A stretch of DNA of 64,000 nucleotides from positions 2,846,506 through 2,910,505 of the forward strand of contig OX638316.1 in assembly GCA_951812525.1 (NCBI GenBank), written 5' to 3'. Positions 8,514-16,877 of the stretch are shown here, in pieces (position 1 is the stretch's first letter; each line of letters begins with the position of its first letter). The translations under genes were made by a program, and so were the position numbers. The notes below the pieces were generated by a model, which was not told where the DNA came from, ran no database searches, and saw only the letters and a list, made by a program, of their open reading frames with translations. Origin of the DNA: an uncultured Poribacteria bacterium (lineage in GTDB: Bacteria > Poribacteria > WGA-4E > WGA-3G).

Positions 8514-9371
8514 ATGAACCTGGGTTTGAGATTAATGATATCAACTTACAAACGATGTTTTCACCTGGTGTGCTTATTTTTAATCTGCGCTTTTTGTCTA
8601 CACGTAGCAGAATTTCCCCTATTTGAAATTCCGGAGGCGTCTGCTGAGGTCGTAGATCCAGATTTAGTGCTGTATTTCGATTATGAGGATTTTGATGGAG
8701 ATACCGTTGTTGAAAAATCTGGCCGCGGTTACGATGGCGCGATTAACGGAAAGGTGACCCAATCCGACGATGGGAAATTCGGGAAAGCAGCACATTTCGC
8801 AGCTTCCAGTTTTCTTGACTTAGATGGACCCAATATTAAGCCCGAAGATATTCCTACTGAAGGCATGAGCATTGTTGCGTGGATTAACGTCGAGGCTGTC
8901 TCGGATATGGCACTTTTTAACGCACGTGCTGGCGATAATACATGGCTTGTCCATCCAGAGGCACGCGGTGATGGAAACTATCGGTGGCTCAATCGGAGTC
9001 CTGGCGGCACAACAATATTTGACATCCGCGCTGGCAAAAACAAAGCCAATGAGTGGGTGCATTACGCGGGTACATTCAGTCGAGCAGACGGATTAGCCGT
9101 GCTTTACATTGACGGTGCGAATGCTGGTGAAGAAAAGGCTCGGGTCGGTACGCCTATCGCATCAGACTGGGATAATGGGGCACGTGTCGGTTTCAACATT
9201 GACAACCAGCGTCCGTTTACTGGACTGATGGATGACCTTAACGTATGGAAACGCGGTTTGACAGAGGATGAAGTCAATACCATTATGAACGATGGCGTTG
9301 AGGCATTTCTTGCCGTGGAAGCACATGGCAAACTGACAACGACTTGGGGCAGACTCAAAACGTCAAGGTAA
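8514..9371 (+). CDS. Exported LamG-domain protein with GKL-TW tag
   Basis: The start was placed at the ATG at 8514 because GGAG lies 8 nt before it; the open frame extends upstream only through the ribosome site. The N-terminus has a basic region and a long hydrophobic stretch ('CFHLVCLFLICAFCLHVA') ending near 'EASAEV', a plausible signal peptidase site. One LamG domain follows: 'DLVLYFDYEDFDGDTVVEKS', 'EWVHYAGTFSRADGLAVLYI', 'GLMDDLNVWKRGLTEDEV'. The C-terminus is 'AHGKLTTTWGRLKTSR', the tag shared with other exported proteins here. Probably a periplasmic or surface binding protein; the ligand is unknown. It appears to be transcribed alone. Confidence 0.85.
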   Translation: MNLGLRLMISTYKRCFHLVCLFLICAFCLHVAEFPLFEIPEASAEVVDPDLVLYFDYEDFDGDTVVEKSGRGYDGAINGKVTQSDDGKFGKAAHFAASSFLDLDGPNIKPEDIPTEGMSIVAWINVEAVSDMALFNARAGDNTWLVHPEARGDGNYRWLNRSPGGTTIFDIRAGKNKANEWVHYAGTFSRADGLAVLYIDGANAGEEKARVGTPIASDWDNGARVGFNIDNQRPFTGLMDDLNVWKRGLTEDEVNTIMNDGVEAFLAVEAHGKLTTTWGRLKTSR

Positions 9372-9446
9372 TGAATCTTTAAGAAACGCATAATCTTTGG
9401 GATTCTCCCGATTATAAACCTATTAAACTGGAAATGCAGGGGTGAC

Positions 9447-9752
9447 TCATTGATCGGATGGCGTGGACGGTCGATCCGCTTCCGGATCGTCAGGCACCGT
9501 GGTAGCTTCTGAAGTAGAATGTATGTTCAGCGTGTTGGCGAGATAATCTTTTTCTGAGAGTAGATCCTTATTTACTCTAAGACTCGCTTCGTGGAAACGA
9601 TAGTCATCTTTACCGCGTCGATAGTAACACTGTAGATGCCCAGCATCGACTGCCTTTTTGAGATCGGCTGGTGGCATGTTGAGCATCGCTGCTGCTTCTT
9701 CCAAATCGTACTCAACCACAGTATGACGTATTTGCATCTTGTTATTTCCCAT
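9447..9752 (-). CDS. Small protein with MerR/excisionase-like HTH segment
   Basis: A 101-aa acidic protein. Residues about 13-60 ('DLEEAAAMLNMPPADLKKAV' then 'AGHLQCYYRRGKDDYRFHEA') resemble the winged-helix DNA-binding fold of MerR and excisionase proteins: helix-turn-helix, then a wing. The tail is Ser/Pro/Asp-rich and probably disordered. The ATG at 9752 is preceded by TTAGGAAA; a second Met five codons in is an alternative start. It is a lone gene between a LamG gene and a PAP2 gene. Regulator is inference; the protein is not recognised at family level. Confidence 0.6.
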   Translation of the reverse strand: MGNNKMQIRHTVVEYDLEEAAAMLNMPPADLKKAVDAGHLQCYYRRGKDDYRFHEASLRVNKDLLSEKDYLANTLNIHSTSEATTVPDDPEADRPSTPSDQ

Positions 9753-9908
9753 TTTCCTAATATAAACCGAGGTTCCGTGCCACTGAACTTATACGTTTGT
9801 CACACTCTTAATTACACCACAAGTACGGGCAATTGTCAAATCGTTTTTAGGAGGAAGCCCGCCTGAATCTCCCTACTAAAGTAAGGACTTTGGCGGAAAA
9901 TCTGATAA

Positions 9909-10517
9909 ATGAATCGCTGGTGTATAGGCTATAAATCTCTCAAAATATCCCCTGTATGGGTGTTGATTTTCTGCTTTTTGGCAACAGGATTCGAGGCGAA
10001 TGCCCAAAATCTGTTGTCCGACTGGGATCAGACGCTATTTGATCGCATATACGACGCACCGCCACGCCAAGAACCGGTGTGGACACTCATGGAGGGTATC
10101 TCGGACCTTGGAGACTATCGAGGGGTCATGGGTGTCTCAATTCTCCTGATGGCATACGGAAATGATTCGCATCGTGAAACTGGGAAACTTTTGTCTTCAG
10201 CATATATGGGTGCGGGGATTCTAACTTATGGTATGAAAAGATTGGTAGGTAGGAAACGACCGCTTGATGAAACTTTGGGAAATCCGTCAATGCCTTCAGG
10301 GCATGCGTCTATTACTTTCAGTGTCGCAACCATTTTAGGCTATCAGTATCCGAAATGGCGAATTCCGCTCTATATTGGTGCTGGACTCGTCGGTTTCTCC
10401 CGCGTCTATTTAGGAAGGCATTATACATCAGATGTGGTCGCCGGGGCAGCAATTGGCACGGCAATGGGAGTACTGGTATGGCATCAACGCTTTACGCTCC
10501 TGAAATGGGAATTTTAG
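9909..10517 (+). CDS. PAP2-family membrane phosphatase
   Basis: Phosphatidic acid phosphatase type 2 family, which removes phosphate from lipid or undecaprenyl phosphates at the outer face of the inner membrane. All three active-site motifs are present: 'KRLVGRKRP', 'PSGH' and 'SRVYLGRHYTSD'. The 202-aa protein starts with a signal-like segment ('PVWVLIFCFLATGFEANAQ') and carries several short membrane helices around the motifs. It is transcribed alone, upstream of a lipoprotein gene that has its own promoter. Candidate roles are undecaprenyl or phosphatidylglycerol phosphate recycling; the substrate cannot be read from sequence. Confidence 0.9.
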   Translation: MNRWCIGYKSLKISPVWVLIFCFLATGFEANAQNLLSDWDQTLFDRIYDAPPRQEPVWTLMEGISDLGDYRGVMGVSILLMAYGNDSHRETGKLLSSAYMGAGILTYGMKRLVGRKRPLDETLGNPSMPSGHASITFSVATILGYQYPKWRIPLYIGAGLVGFSRVYLGRHYTSDVVAGAAIGTAMGVLVWHQRFTLLKWEF

Positions 10518-10568
10518 TGTGCTAAAACCGTTGCATAGAGCAATTAAAGAGTGCTAAAACTAAAATCC

Positions 10569-10597
10569 TTGACAATAAAATGCGCTCAGCATAAAAT
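10569..10597 (+). promoter_or_regulatory. Sigma-70-type promoter for lipoprotein gene
   Basis: TTGACA at 10569-10574 and TAAAAT at 10592-10597 are separated by 17 bp. An AGGAGG ribosome site follows at about 10609-10614 and the ATG at 10624, giving a very short leader. Confidence 0.75.
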
Positions 10598-10623
10598 ATA
10601 ATTGCTATAGGAGGCTAGGACTC

Positions 10624-11412
10624 ATGGCTTATAAGAAAGATCGCATCTATTTCCGGTATCAGATTGTGTGCAGAATCGGTTTGTTTCTTCTGACGGCTGC
10701 AGTGTTGGCGGGGTGTGCTGTTGCACCAAACCCGTCGATTGAAGTCTACATGGAACCCATTGTGGAACGTTTTAACGCCGAGATTGATCCAGAAACTGGT
10801 GCTGCAACCGTCGTGAAAAAGGGAGTTGCTGTTACGATCGAGCCGCTTGATGAGATAGAACTCTTTGAACTCACCGAAGATCCGAGAGTGAATCCGTATC
10901 TCATCCTTGAGAAAAATGGAGCTGTTGAACCTGTCTACACAGTCTTTGAAATTACAGTCCATAATCGAGATAACCGTCGCGTCCTGGTTGATGACATGGC
11001 AGTTCTAATTGATGGAAACGATACGCAATATGTCAATCTATCCAGCGATTACTTTGACACACTTTACGACAACGTGAATCTGTCGCATAACGATACTTGG
11101 AGCACAGGTAATCCTTATGCACCGGCTACTTACCATTCTTATCACGGCTACTACCAGTCCTACGTAGATGCTGAGGCATTAGAATGGGGACGAATTGTGA
11201 TAGAGGATAGCATCTTTGAAAGCGGTAAGTTATTCTCCGGTGCGAAACGAAGCGGCTTTTTAATTTTTGACCGACTTCCGAGTGACACTACAGACATCAG
11301 AATTGTTGTCCCTCAAGTGCGAATAATTCATTCAAACGGTAAAGAGGATAGATTGGAATTTAAACTTGATTTTAGGCAGATCCTGCAGCCAAATTCTACC
11401 CACACGCGGTAG
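10624..11412 (+). CDS. Predicted outer-membrane or periplasmic lipoprotein, unknown function
   Basis: The 262-aa protein begins with a lipoprotein signal peptide: basic n-region, hydrophobic 'IGLFLLTAAVLAGCA' with lipobox L-A-G-C. The mature part is mostly beta-strand by pattern, with a 'VYTVFEITVHNRDNRRVLVD' segment that looks like an immunoglobulin-like or DUF-type sandwich, and a Tyr/His/Asn-rich stretch around residues 155-180. I do not recognise the family. GGAGG lies 9 nt before the ATG. A promoter lies just upstream and a terminator hairpin overlaps the stop codon, so it is a single-gene unit. Confidence 0.7.
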   Translation: MAYKKDRIYFRYQIVCRIGLFLLTAAVLAGCAVAPNPSIEVYMEPIVERFNAEIDPETGAATVVKKGVAVTIEPLDEIELFELTEDPRVNPYLILEKNGAVEPVYTVFEITVHNRDNRRVLVDDMAVLIDGNDTQYVNLSSDYFDTLYDNVNLSHNDTWSTGNPYAPATYHSYHGYYQSYVDAEALEWGRIVIEDSIFESGKLFSGAKRSGFLIFDRLPSDTTDIRIVVPQVRIIHSNGKEDRLEFKLDFRQILQPNSTHTR

Positions 11413-11423
11413 AATTTGTCTTT
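11391..11423 (+). terminator. Terminator hairpin overlapping a stop codon
   Basis: A perfect 10-bp stem (AAATTCTACC / GGTAGAATTT) with a 7-nt loop, followed by GTCTTTGCTTT. The TAG stop codon of the lipoprotein gene (11410-11412) is inside the 3' arm. The T-run is interrupted, so strength is uncertain. Confidence 0.65.
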
Positions 11424-11509
11424 GCTTTACATTTAACGAATAACCTTGATGACTTAATAGGGATTGATGAAGCGTGGGATTGTCAAACAACGAAAGGAGT
11501 ATATCTAAA

Positions 11510-12706
11510 ATGCGAAATTGGCTTGTCGGATTACTGGTAGTAGGACTCATATCCTTTTGGGGGTGTCAGGCACAAGACAAGAGTACAGGCCAAACACAGA
11601 GAGCACCAAAAGAATTAAAAGTTGCTGTTGCCGCTCCATTTACAGGCAATGCCGCTGCATTTGGAGAAATGATCCGCCGTGGTGCTGAACTCCGAGAAAA
11701 AGAAATTAACGATGCAGGTGGAATCAACGGTATGAAGTTGACCCTACTTTTTGAGGATGATGCAGGCAAAGATGCCGAGGCAAGCCTCGTGGCAGAACGC
11801 ATCGCCAGCGACTTGCAAATCTTGGCAGTCGTTGGACACTTTAACAGTTCCTGTTCGTTGGCGGGCAAACCAATTTACAAGCGAGCTGGTATCGTCGAGT
11901 TGTCACCCGGTTCCACAAATGTGACCGTCTGCGAAGGAAGCGACTGGACATTCCGCAATTTGTATCGCGACGATTTTCAAGGGAAATTTATCGCACAATA
12001 TATTGATAAAATTCTGACAGATCTGGAATCTGTTGCTGTGTTTTTTGATAATGACGATTATGGGCGTGGTTTAAGAGACGCATTCGTTGATGAAGCTGAG
12101 AAGATCGGACTTAACCTCGTCGCTTCAGAAGCCTACGATAGGGATAATACCGATTTTAAGGCACAACTCACCAGCATTAAAGCCAAAAGCCCAGATGCTA
12201 TTTTCGTCTCTGGACTCTATAGCGAAGCAGGTTTGATTGTCAAGCAAGCACGTGAGACTGGAATCACAGCTCAGTTTTTCGGGGCTGATGGCGTGGACTC
12301 ACCCGACTTCCTCACAATCGCTGGAACCTCTGCAGAAGGCACTTATCTGACAACGCCTTTTACGTTTGGCGCGGCAGGAGAAGATGCCCTACAGATGGCA
12401 GCTAATTTTGAGGAACTTCACGGTGTGGCGCCCGACACATGGGCTGCATTAACCTACGATGCCGTTGGAATGATTGCAGACGCTCTCGAAAAAACCTATA
12501 GCGCAGAAGCGTCCGTCGCAGATAATCGGAAAGCTATCCGTGACCATTTGGCATCCTTAGATACGCCTGAGGAGGGTTACAAAGGTGTTACCGGGTTAAC
12601 CTACTTTGATATAAATGGTGATACGGTTAATAAACCGGCTTACGTGAAAATTGTGAAGGATAGTCAATTTGTTGCAGCTGATCGGCAGCTACTTGATTTA
12701 AATTAA
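11510..12706 (+). CDS. livK: Branched-chain amino-acid-type ABC transporter binding lipoprotein
   Basis: Periplasmic type I substrate-binding protein of the LIV family (Leu/Ile/Val or related amino acids, amides). The start was set at the ATG at 11510, preceded by AAAGGAG ten nt earlier and giving a clean lipoprotein signal 'LLVVGLISFWGC'. Family features include 'LKVAVAAPFTGNAAAFGE', 'GGINGMKLTLLFEDDAG' and the Ser/Thr-rich ligand loop 'GHFNSSCSLAGK'. It is first in a livK-livH-livM cluster. Lipid anchoring would be consistent with an envelope where binding proteins are tethered. The specific substrate is unknown. Confidence 0.93.
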   Translation: MRNWLVGLLVVGLISFWGCQAQDKSTGQTQRAPKELKVAVAAPFTGNAAAFGEMIRRGAELREKEINDAGGINGMKLTLLFEDDAGKDAEASLVAERIASDLQILAVVGHFNSSCSLAGKPIYKRAGIVELSPGSTNVTVCEGSDWTFRNLYRDDFQGKFIAQYIDKILTDLESVAVFFDNDDYGRGLRDAFVDEAEKIGLNLVASEAYDRDNTDFKAQLTSIKAKSPDAIFVSGLYSEAGLIVKQARETGITAQFFGADGVDSPDFLTIAGTSAEGTYLTTPFTFGAAGEDALQMAANFEELHGVAPDTWAALTYDAVGMIADALEKTYSAEASVADNRKAIRDHLASLDTPEEGYKGVTGLTYFDINGDTVNKPAYVKIVKDSQFVAADRQLLDLN

Positions 12707-12795
12707 TTTTTTAAAACGGATTTTCTCCTTGCAGTAATGTAGGATGGTGGGCACCAGACACCTCTCTATAACATCAATACCCGAAGAAGGGAATT

Positions 12796-13692
12796 ATGGC
12801 GCAATTTTTAGAGCAAATTATTAACGGATTGGTGCTAGGTGGCATTTATGCGCTTATCGCGGTCGGTTATACCATGGTTTACGGTATTATCCAACTGATT
12901 AACTTCGCACATGGCGAAATTTTCATGTTTGGTGCCTATATCGCACTTATGCTTATAACAGTCTTCGGTATACCGTTTTGGATAGCCTTGCCACTAAGTA
13001 TGATTCTATGTGGGATGTTGGGCATGCTGATTGACTTGGTAGCGTACCGACCCCTGCGGAATGCTCCACGTTTATCGGCATTGATTACAGCAATAGGTAT
13101 GTCGCTTGCGTTACAAAACCTCGCGCGAATGATTTGGTCAGCCCGTCCCCGTCAGTTTCCTACCGAAGTTCTTCCGACTATCTTTCTCAGTCAAAATGCA
13201 ATTCAACTCCCCGGCGGTGCACTCTTACCTTATCGGGACGTGTTTATTATCCTATTGGCAGTCGGTTTAATGATTGCCCTAAACAGGTTAATTTATCTGA
13301 CTAAAATAGGTAAAGCGATGCGGGCTTGTGCCCAAAACCCAGTTGCAGCAAATCTGATGGGGATCAGGACGAACCGAGTGATTGCTATGACCTTTATTAT
13401 CGGTTCTGCCTTAGGAGCAGTCGCAGGAATAATGGTAGGTTTGCGAGAAGTGGTTACCCCAACGATGGGCTACTATAAAGGGGTCGCGGCTTTTGCCGCT
13501 GCTGTTCTCGGCGGCATCGGCAACATTACAGGCGCAATGCTCGGTGGCATCATAATCGGATTAGCCGAAGTGTTTGGGGCAGGGTATATCTCATCCGGGT
13601 ACCGGTTAGCTATTGCCTATATTATTATGATCGCAGTAATTGTTGTTCGTCCATCTGGACTATTTGGAAAATCAACAGGAAACCGAGCTTAG
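12796..13692 (+). CDS. livH: Branched-chain amino-acid-type ABC permease LivH
   Basis: Inner-membrane permease subunit, 298 aa, usual length. Recognised by 'GLVLGGIYALIAVGYTMVYG', 'INFAHGEIFMFGAYIAL' and the EAA-like 'AVLGGIGNITGAMLGGIIIG' loop. About eight membrane segments. The start has AAGGGAATT before the ATG. It is followed after one base by livM. The ATPase genes livG and livF are not downstream, so the transporter depends on ATPases encoded elsewhere or is incomplete. Confidence 0.95.
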   Translation: MAQFLEQIINGLVLGGIYALIAVGYTMVYGIIQLINFAHGEIFMFGAYIALMLITVFGIPFWIALPLSMILCGMLGMLIDLVAYRPLRNAPRLSALITAIGMSLALQNLARMIWSARPRQFPTEVLPTIFLSQNAIQLPGGALLPYRDVFIILLAVGLMIALNRLIYLTKIGKAMRACAQNPVAANLMGIRTNRVIAMTFIIGSALGAVAGIMVGLREVVTPTMGYYKGVAAFAAAVLGGIGNITGAMLGGIIIGLAEVFGAGYISSGYRLAIAYIIMIAVIVVRPSGLFGKSTGNRA

Positions 13693-13693
13693 T

Positions 13694-14692
13694 ATGAAAG
13701 ACCAATTGACACCGAAAAACATTATCCTTGGCTTATTCGTCTGTTTGCTACCGCTATTGATGTACGGCATAGATGCGATAGCGCTCTACTTGTCGCAGCT
13801 CGATATTTATCTGGGTCTCCCAAGTGGGGATTACATGCTTCGGATTATCGTCCGCGCATATCTCTATATGCTCCTCGCTATCGGGCTCAATATTGTATGC
13901 GGGTTCACAGGTCTCCTGGATTTAGGCTATGTCGGTTTTTATCTTATTGGGGGCTATACAGCGGGGCTATTGATGGCACGGCTTGGGGTGACTTATTGGA
14001 TTGCACTGCCCCTTGCTGTAATTAATGGCGCATTGTGGGGATTGTTGCGTGGGGCACCTACTTTGCGACTCACAGGCGATTATTTTGCCATTGTCACATT
14101 TGGATTCGCCGAACTGCTCTTCCGTATCGTGAAAAATGAACAGTGGTTGATTGGTGGTCCGAATGGATTTGTTCGTGACATTCCGCCGCCTACCCTTTTT
14201 GGAATGGAATTCAACCAAAATTGGCACAATTACTATCATGTTTTGATCCTACTCATCTTGGTTGTTTTTCTTACCTATCGACTGCAGCATTCTCGTGTCG
14301 GTAGAGCATGGGTGGCTATTCGCGAAGATGAACAAGCGGCGGAAAGTATGGGAATTAATGTCGGTCGCTATAAAGCACTGGCGTTTGCAGTCAGTGCGGC
14401 AATCGGGGCGTTAGGTGGAGGTTTCATCGCGCAATTCCAGGTAAACATTAGTGCCCCATTCTTTGAATTCTGGGAATCAATCCTCATTCTCTGTATGGTA
14501 GTCCTTGGCGGGATGGGAAGTATAAGAGGAGCAATGATAGGCGCAGCGATTCTCGGATCTTTAGGCGAAGTGCTGAGGCCCGGATTCATTGTTCCATACC
14601 AATTTGGCGGGGCACGCTATCTTATTTTTGGGATTATTCTTATCCTCTTAATGCGTTTCCGTCCAGGCGGATTGATACTTAAAAAAGCGTAA
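13694..14692 (+). CDS. livM: Branched-chain amino-acid-type ABC permease LivM
   Basis: Second permease subunit, 332 aa. The start was set at the ATG at 13694, one base after the livH stop, because the longer frame lies inside livH. Family motifs: 'LLAIGLNIVCGFTGLLDLGY', 'GPTLRLTGDYFAIVTFGF'-like segment (here 'APTLRLTGDYFAIVTFGF'), 'RVGRAWVAIREDEQAAESMG' and 'VLGGMGSIRGAMIGA'. It ends 42 bp before a convergent gene, so the usual livG and livF cannot follow in this operon. Confidence 0.95.
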   Translation: MKDQLTPKNIILGLFVCLLPLLMYGIDAIALYLSQLDIYLGLPSGDYMLRIIVRAYLYMLLAIGLNIVCGFTGLLDLGYVGFYLIGGYTAGLLMARLGVTYWIALPLAVINGALWGLLRGAPTLRLTGDYFAIVTFGFAELLFRIVKNEQWLIGGPNGFVRDIPPPTLFGMEFNQNWHNYYHVLILLILVVFLTYRLQHSRVGRAWVAIREDEQAAESMGINVGRYKALAFAVSAAIGALGGGFIAQFQVNISAPFFEFWESILILCMVVLGGMGSIRGAMIGAAILGSLGEVLRPGFIVPYQFGGARYLIFGIILILLMRFRPGGLILKKA

Positions 14693-14733
14693 TATTGAAT
14701 ACGTGAAGACCTGCCTTTACGGCGTGGGTGCTG

Positions 14734-15765
14734 TCATACACGCAACTTGCGGGACCATGCCGCAAAGTGCAGGATCTCACAAATAAGCAGAATTAACGCC
14801 GCTGCTACAAATAATTGGAAACGTTCTTGATATTCACCCTCTTTGCGGATCCTGAATTTCTGCCTTTCCAGTTGTAATAAATCCGTCCTTAACTGGGTGA
14901 TCCCCGCAGTTGCAGGATAATAATTGCCGTTTCCTGCAGTGGCAATTTCTTGCAAGCGAGATTCGTCCAAGACTGTTAGTACAAGCTGTCCATTGGCATC
15001 GCGTTTGTACGGTGTGTTCTCTGTATCAGTCCCCTGCGGAAGCGGAATGGGGACTGACTGGTCAGGATTCCCAACACCAACGCAGTAGACATGCACACCT
15101 GCTTGGCTTGCTGCTTTTGCTGCCGAGATAGTCTCTTCTCCGTGATCTTCCCCATCTGTAAACAGAATCAGAACTTTCTGTCCTCCGAGATCAGTGTCTA
15201 TTGGTGTTGGAGCATCCTGATCTGAAATCAGTCGATCCGTTGCTATCTCAATAGCATTACTAATACGGGTGCCACTGTGGGTGAGTGTGTCAGCGTTTAT
15301 CGCCGCTAAGAATTCTCTGAGTGTAGTGGTATCACTAGTCAAAGGACATACCACGAAACTCGCTTCGGCAAAGTAGAGTAAGCCGAACCGATCCCCCTCA
15401 AGTGCCTCTAAGAGAGAGAAAATAACCTCTTTAGCGTAGGTGAGTCGTCGAACGGAATTTTCATCTGCTGCAAGCATACTGGTTGAAATATCAAGTCCAA
15501 GCATAATATCCAACCTTTCTGCAACCGGTTCAGGCTTCGCTCCCCATTGTGGTCGTGCTATCGCGAGTGTCACAAGCAGATAACTCAAGAGCAGCAACAC
15601 CGCTTGAACTTTGTGGCGTTGTAGATGTGCCGGATTCACATTGCTGTAGAAGTGCAGCAATGCCTTCTGTTTTTGTCGCAGTCCAAAGAGCAGCAACAGA
15701 ACTAAGAGCGGGACTGCCCACAGAAAATGGAGAAATTCCGGATGACCAAAACGGAGCCAGTTCAT
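14734..15765 (-). CDS. BatA-like von Willebrand factor A membrane protein
   Basis: A 343-aa inner-membrane protein with a large VWA domain. The start at 15765 ('MNWLRFGHPEFLHFLWAVPL') gives the usual two N-terminal helices; the frame is open further upstream but would overlap the neighbouring gene. The metal-ion site is complete by pattern: 'GLDISTSM' (DxSxS), a downstream Thr in 'SGTRISNAI' and 'LFTDGEDHGEE'. A C-terminal helix ('LFVAAALILLICEILHFA') precedes a short tail. Bat proteins often sit with a MoxR ATPase and DUF58 protein; none is here, so it is an orphan. Role likely envelope assembly or stress, by analogy only. Confidence 0.85.
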   Translation of the reverse strand: MNWLRFGHPEFLHFLWAVPLLVLLLLFGLRQKQKALLHFYSNVNPAHLQRHKVQAVLLLLSYLLVTLAIARPQWGAKPEPVAERLDIMLGLDISTSMLAADENSVRRLTYAKEVIFSLLEALEGDRFGLLYFAEASFVVCPLTSDTTTLREFLAAINADTLTHSGTRISNAIEIATDRLISDQDAPTPIDTDLGGQKVLILFTDGEDHGEETISAAKAASQAGVHVYCVGVGNPDQSVPIPLPQGTDTENTPYKRDANGQLVLTVLDESRLQEIATAGNGNYYPATAGITQLRTDLLQLERQKFRIRKEGEYQERFQLFVAAALILLICEILHFAAWSRKLRV

Positions 15766-15829
15766 ATTTTCGTTATGTGTTTGTAGCCTTTGCACTTCTG
15801 ATGCAGGCTCACCCGTGTGGGGTATTATA

Positions 15830-16825
15830 CTACAATGAAGATAGGATAGAGTTGCGGGAGCGTTCAAACATCTCGATGGCATAGTCAAGATGTGCTTTGG
15901 ACGCAATGTTGAATGAGATCCCAAAATTCTTGACTGTCACATTAGGCAAATTAGCTCTGCACTCGACAACTTGAAGTGGCGTGAAATCACCGTGAACATC
16001 AACGCGGCAGTGGGTGGCTCTTCTTGAGGGATAAGTGTCAAGCCACCAGTGTCCACCGATAGTCATTCGAAGCTTTGCGATGCGAGGTCTGAGTGTTGCC
16101 CCACATGTGTCAACGTACGCCAAAAATTCATGAACAACTTCTAGAAGCTCCTCGTTCGCTTGCAACGTTTCAGTGAATAACGCCAGCGTCATGAACTGCT
16201 GCGCAGTTGTCCGATAGGTGCGTTCTTCTTCCTTGACGAGTGTCCCACCCAGAACAGTTTCGGTGGCGACTAAAATTTCATCGGGCGCGTGGTAAGAAAA
16301 ATAAGAGATATAGGTAAGATCCAGTCCTAGCGTTCGTAGATATTCTGCAACTTCCAAGACGCGGGTATCAACACCCTCTGAAACGAGAACTAATCGTTGT
16401 CGTTGATTGAATGCTGATCGTCGGATATCACCAGCCTCGTATTCGAAGAATTCGCTGTGGAGTGCCGTAAGCGATGAGAACTCTTTCCCCTGTTGTTGGC
16501 ACCATCGATAAGTAAGCTGCTCCAATTCTATGTAGGAAAGTTGAGAAACTCCGGCAGCATATTCGAGAATCTGCGTGATTGCTGTCCGAGAGGGTTTCCC
16601 TCGTTTGAGTTCAATAATTACACAATTACCCTGTCGGTCGAGTGCCAGCAGATCGATTTTCTGTTTTGATGTACTAAGTGGGGGTTGCCTGCTGATAACG
16701 CAGAGTGGTTCACCAAGGACCAGAGTCGCATCTTTTTCGAGTAAGTCCTCGAAATCACGTTCTGCTCCAAAACGTAAAGGTTCCAGTTTCCCGAATTTCC
16801 GGTCTTCCCAGCGATAAACTTCCAT
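15830..16825 (-). CDS. NucS/DUF91-like PD-(D/E)XK nuclease-type protein
   Basis: A 331-aa cytoplasmic protein. The N-terminal third has the nuclease core pattern: 'KIDLLALDRQGNCVIIELKR', where the Asp and the E-x-K motif are spaced as in NucS/EndoMS and related DUF91 proteins, then 'TAITQILEYAAGVSQL'. The remainder is not recognised and is only loosely similar to the NucS fold. NucS proteins cut mismatched or branched DNA; many DUF91 proteins are uncharacterised. It lies just upstream of the VWA gene on the same strand with a 64-bp gap, which may or may not be functional linkage. Confidence 0.7.
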   Translation of the reverse strand: MEVYRWEDRKFGKLEPLRFGAERDFEDLLEKDATLVLGEPLCVISRQPPLSTSKQKIDLLALDRQGNCVIIELKRGKPSRTAITQILEYAAGVSQLSYIELEQLTYRWCQQQGKEFSSLTALHSEFFEYEAGDIRRSAFNQRQRLVLVSEGVDTRVLEVAEYLRTLGLDLTYISYFSYHAPDEILVATETVLGGTLVKEEERTYRTTAQQFMTLALFTETLQANEELLEVVHEFLAYVDTCGATLRPRIAKLRMTIGGHWWLDTYPSRRATHCRVDVHGDFTPLQVVECRANLPNVTVKNFGISFNIASKAHLDYAIEMFERSRNSILSSL

Positions 16826-16877
16826 GGTTTCTTCGTATTTTGTGCTACCTAATCCAGTCGTAGCAATGGCTTTGTGT

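Noticed and set aside
15766-15924. N-terminal extension of the BatA-like protein
   Set aside because: It would overlap the end of the NucS-like gene in another frame and has no family-like sequence; the start at 15765 gives the usual N-terminal helices.
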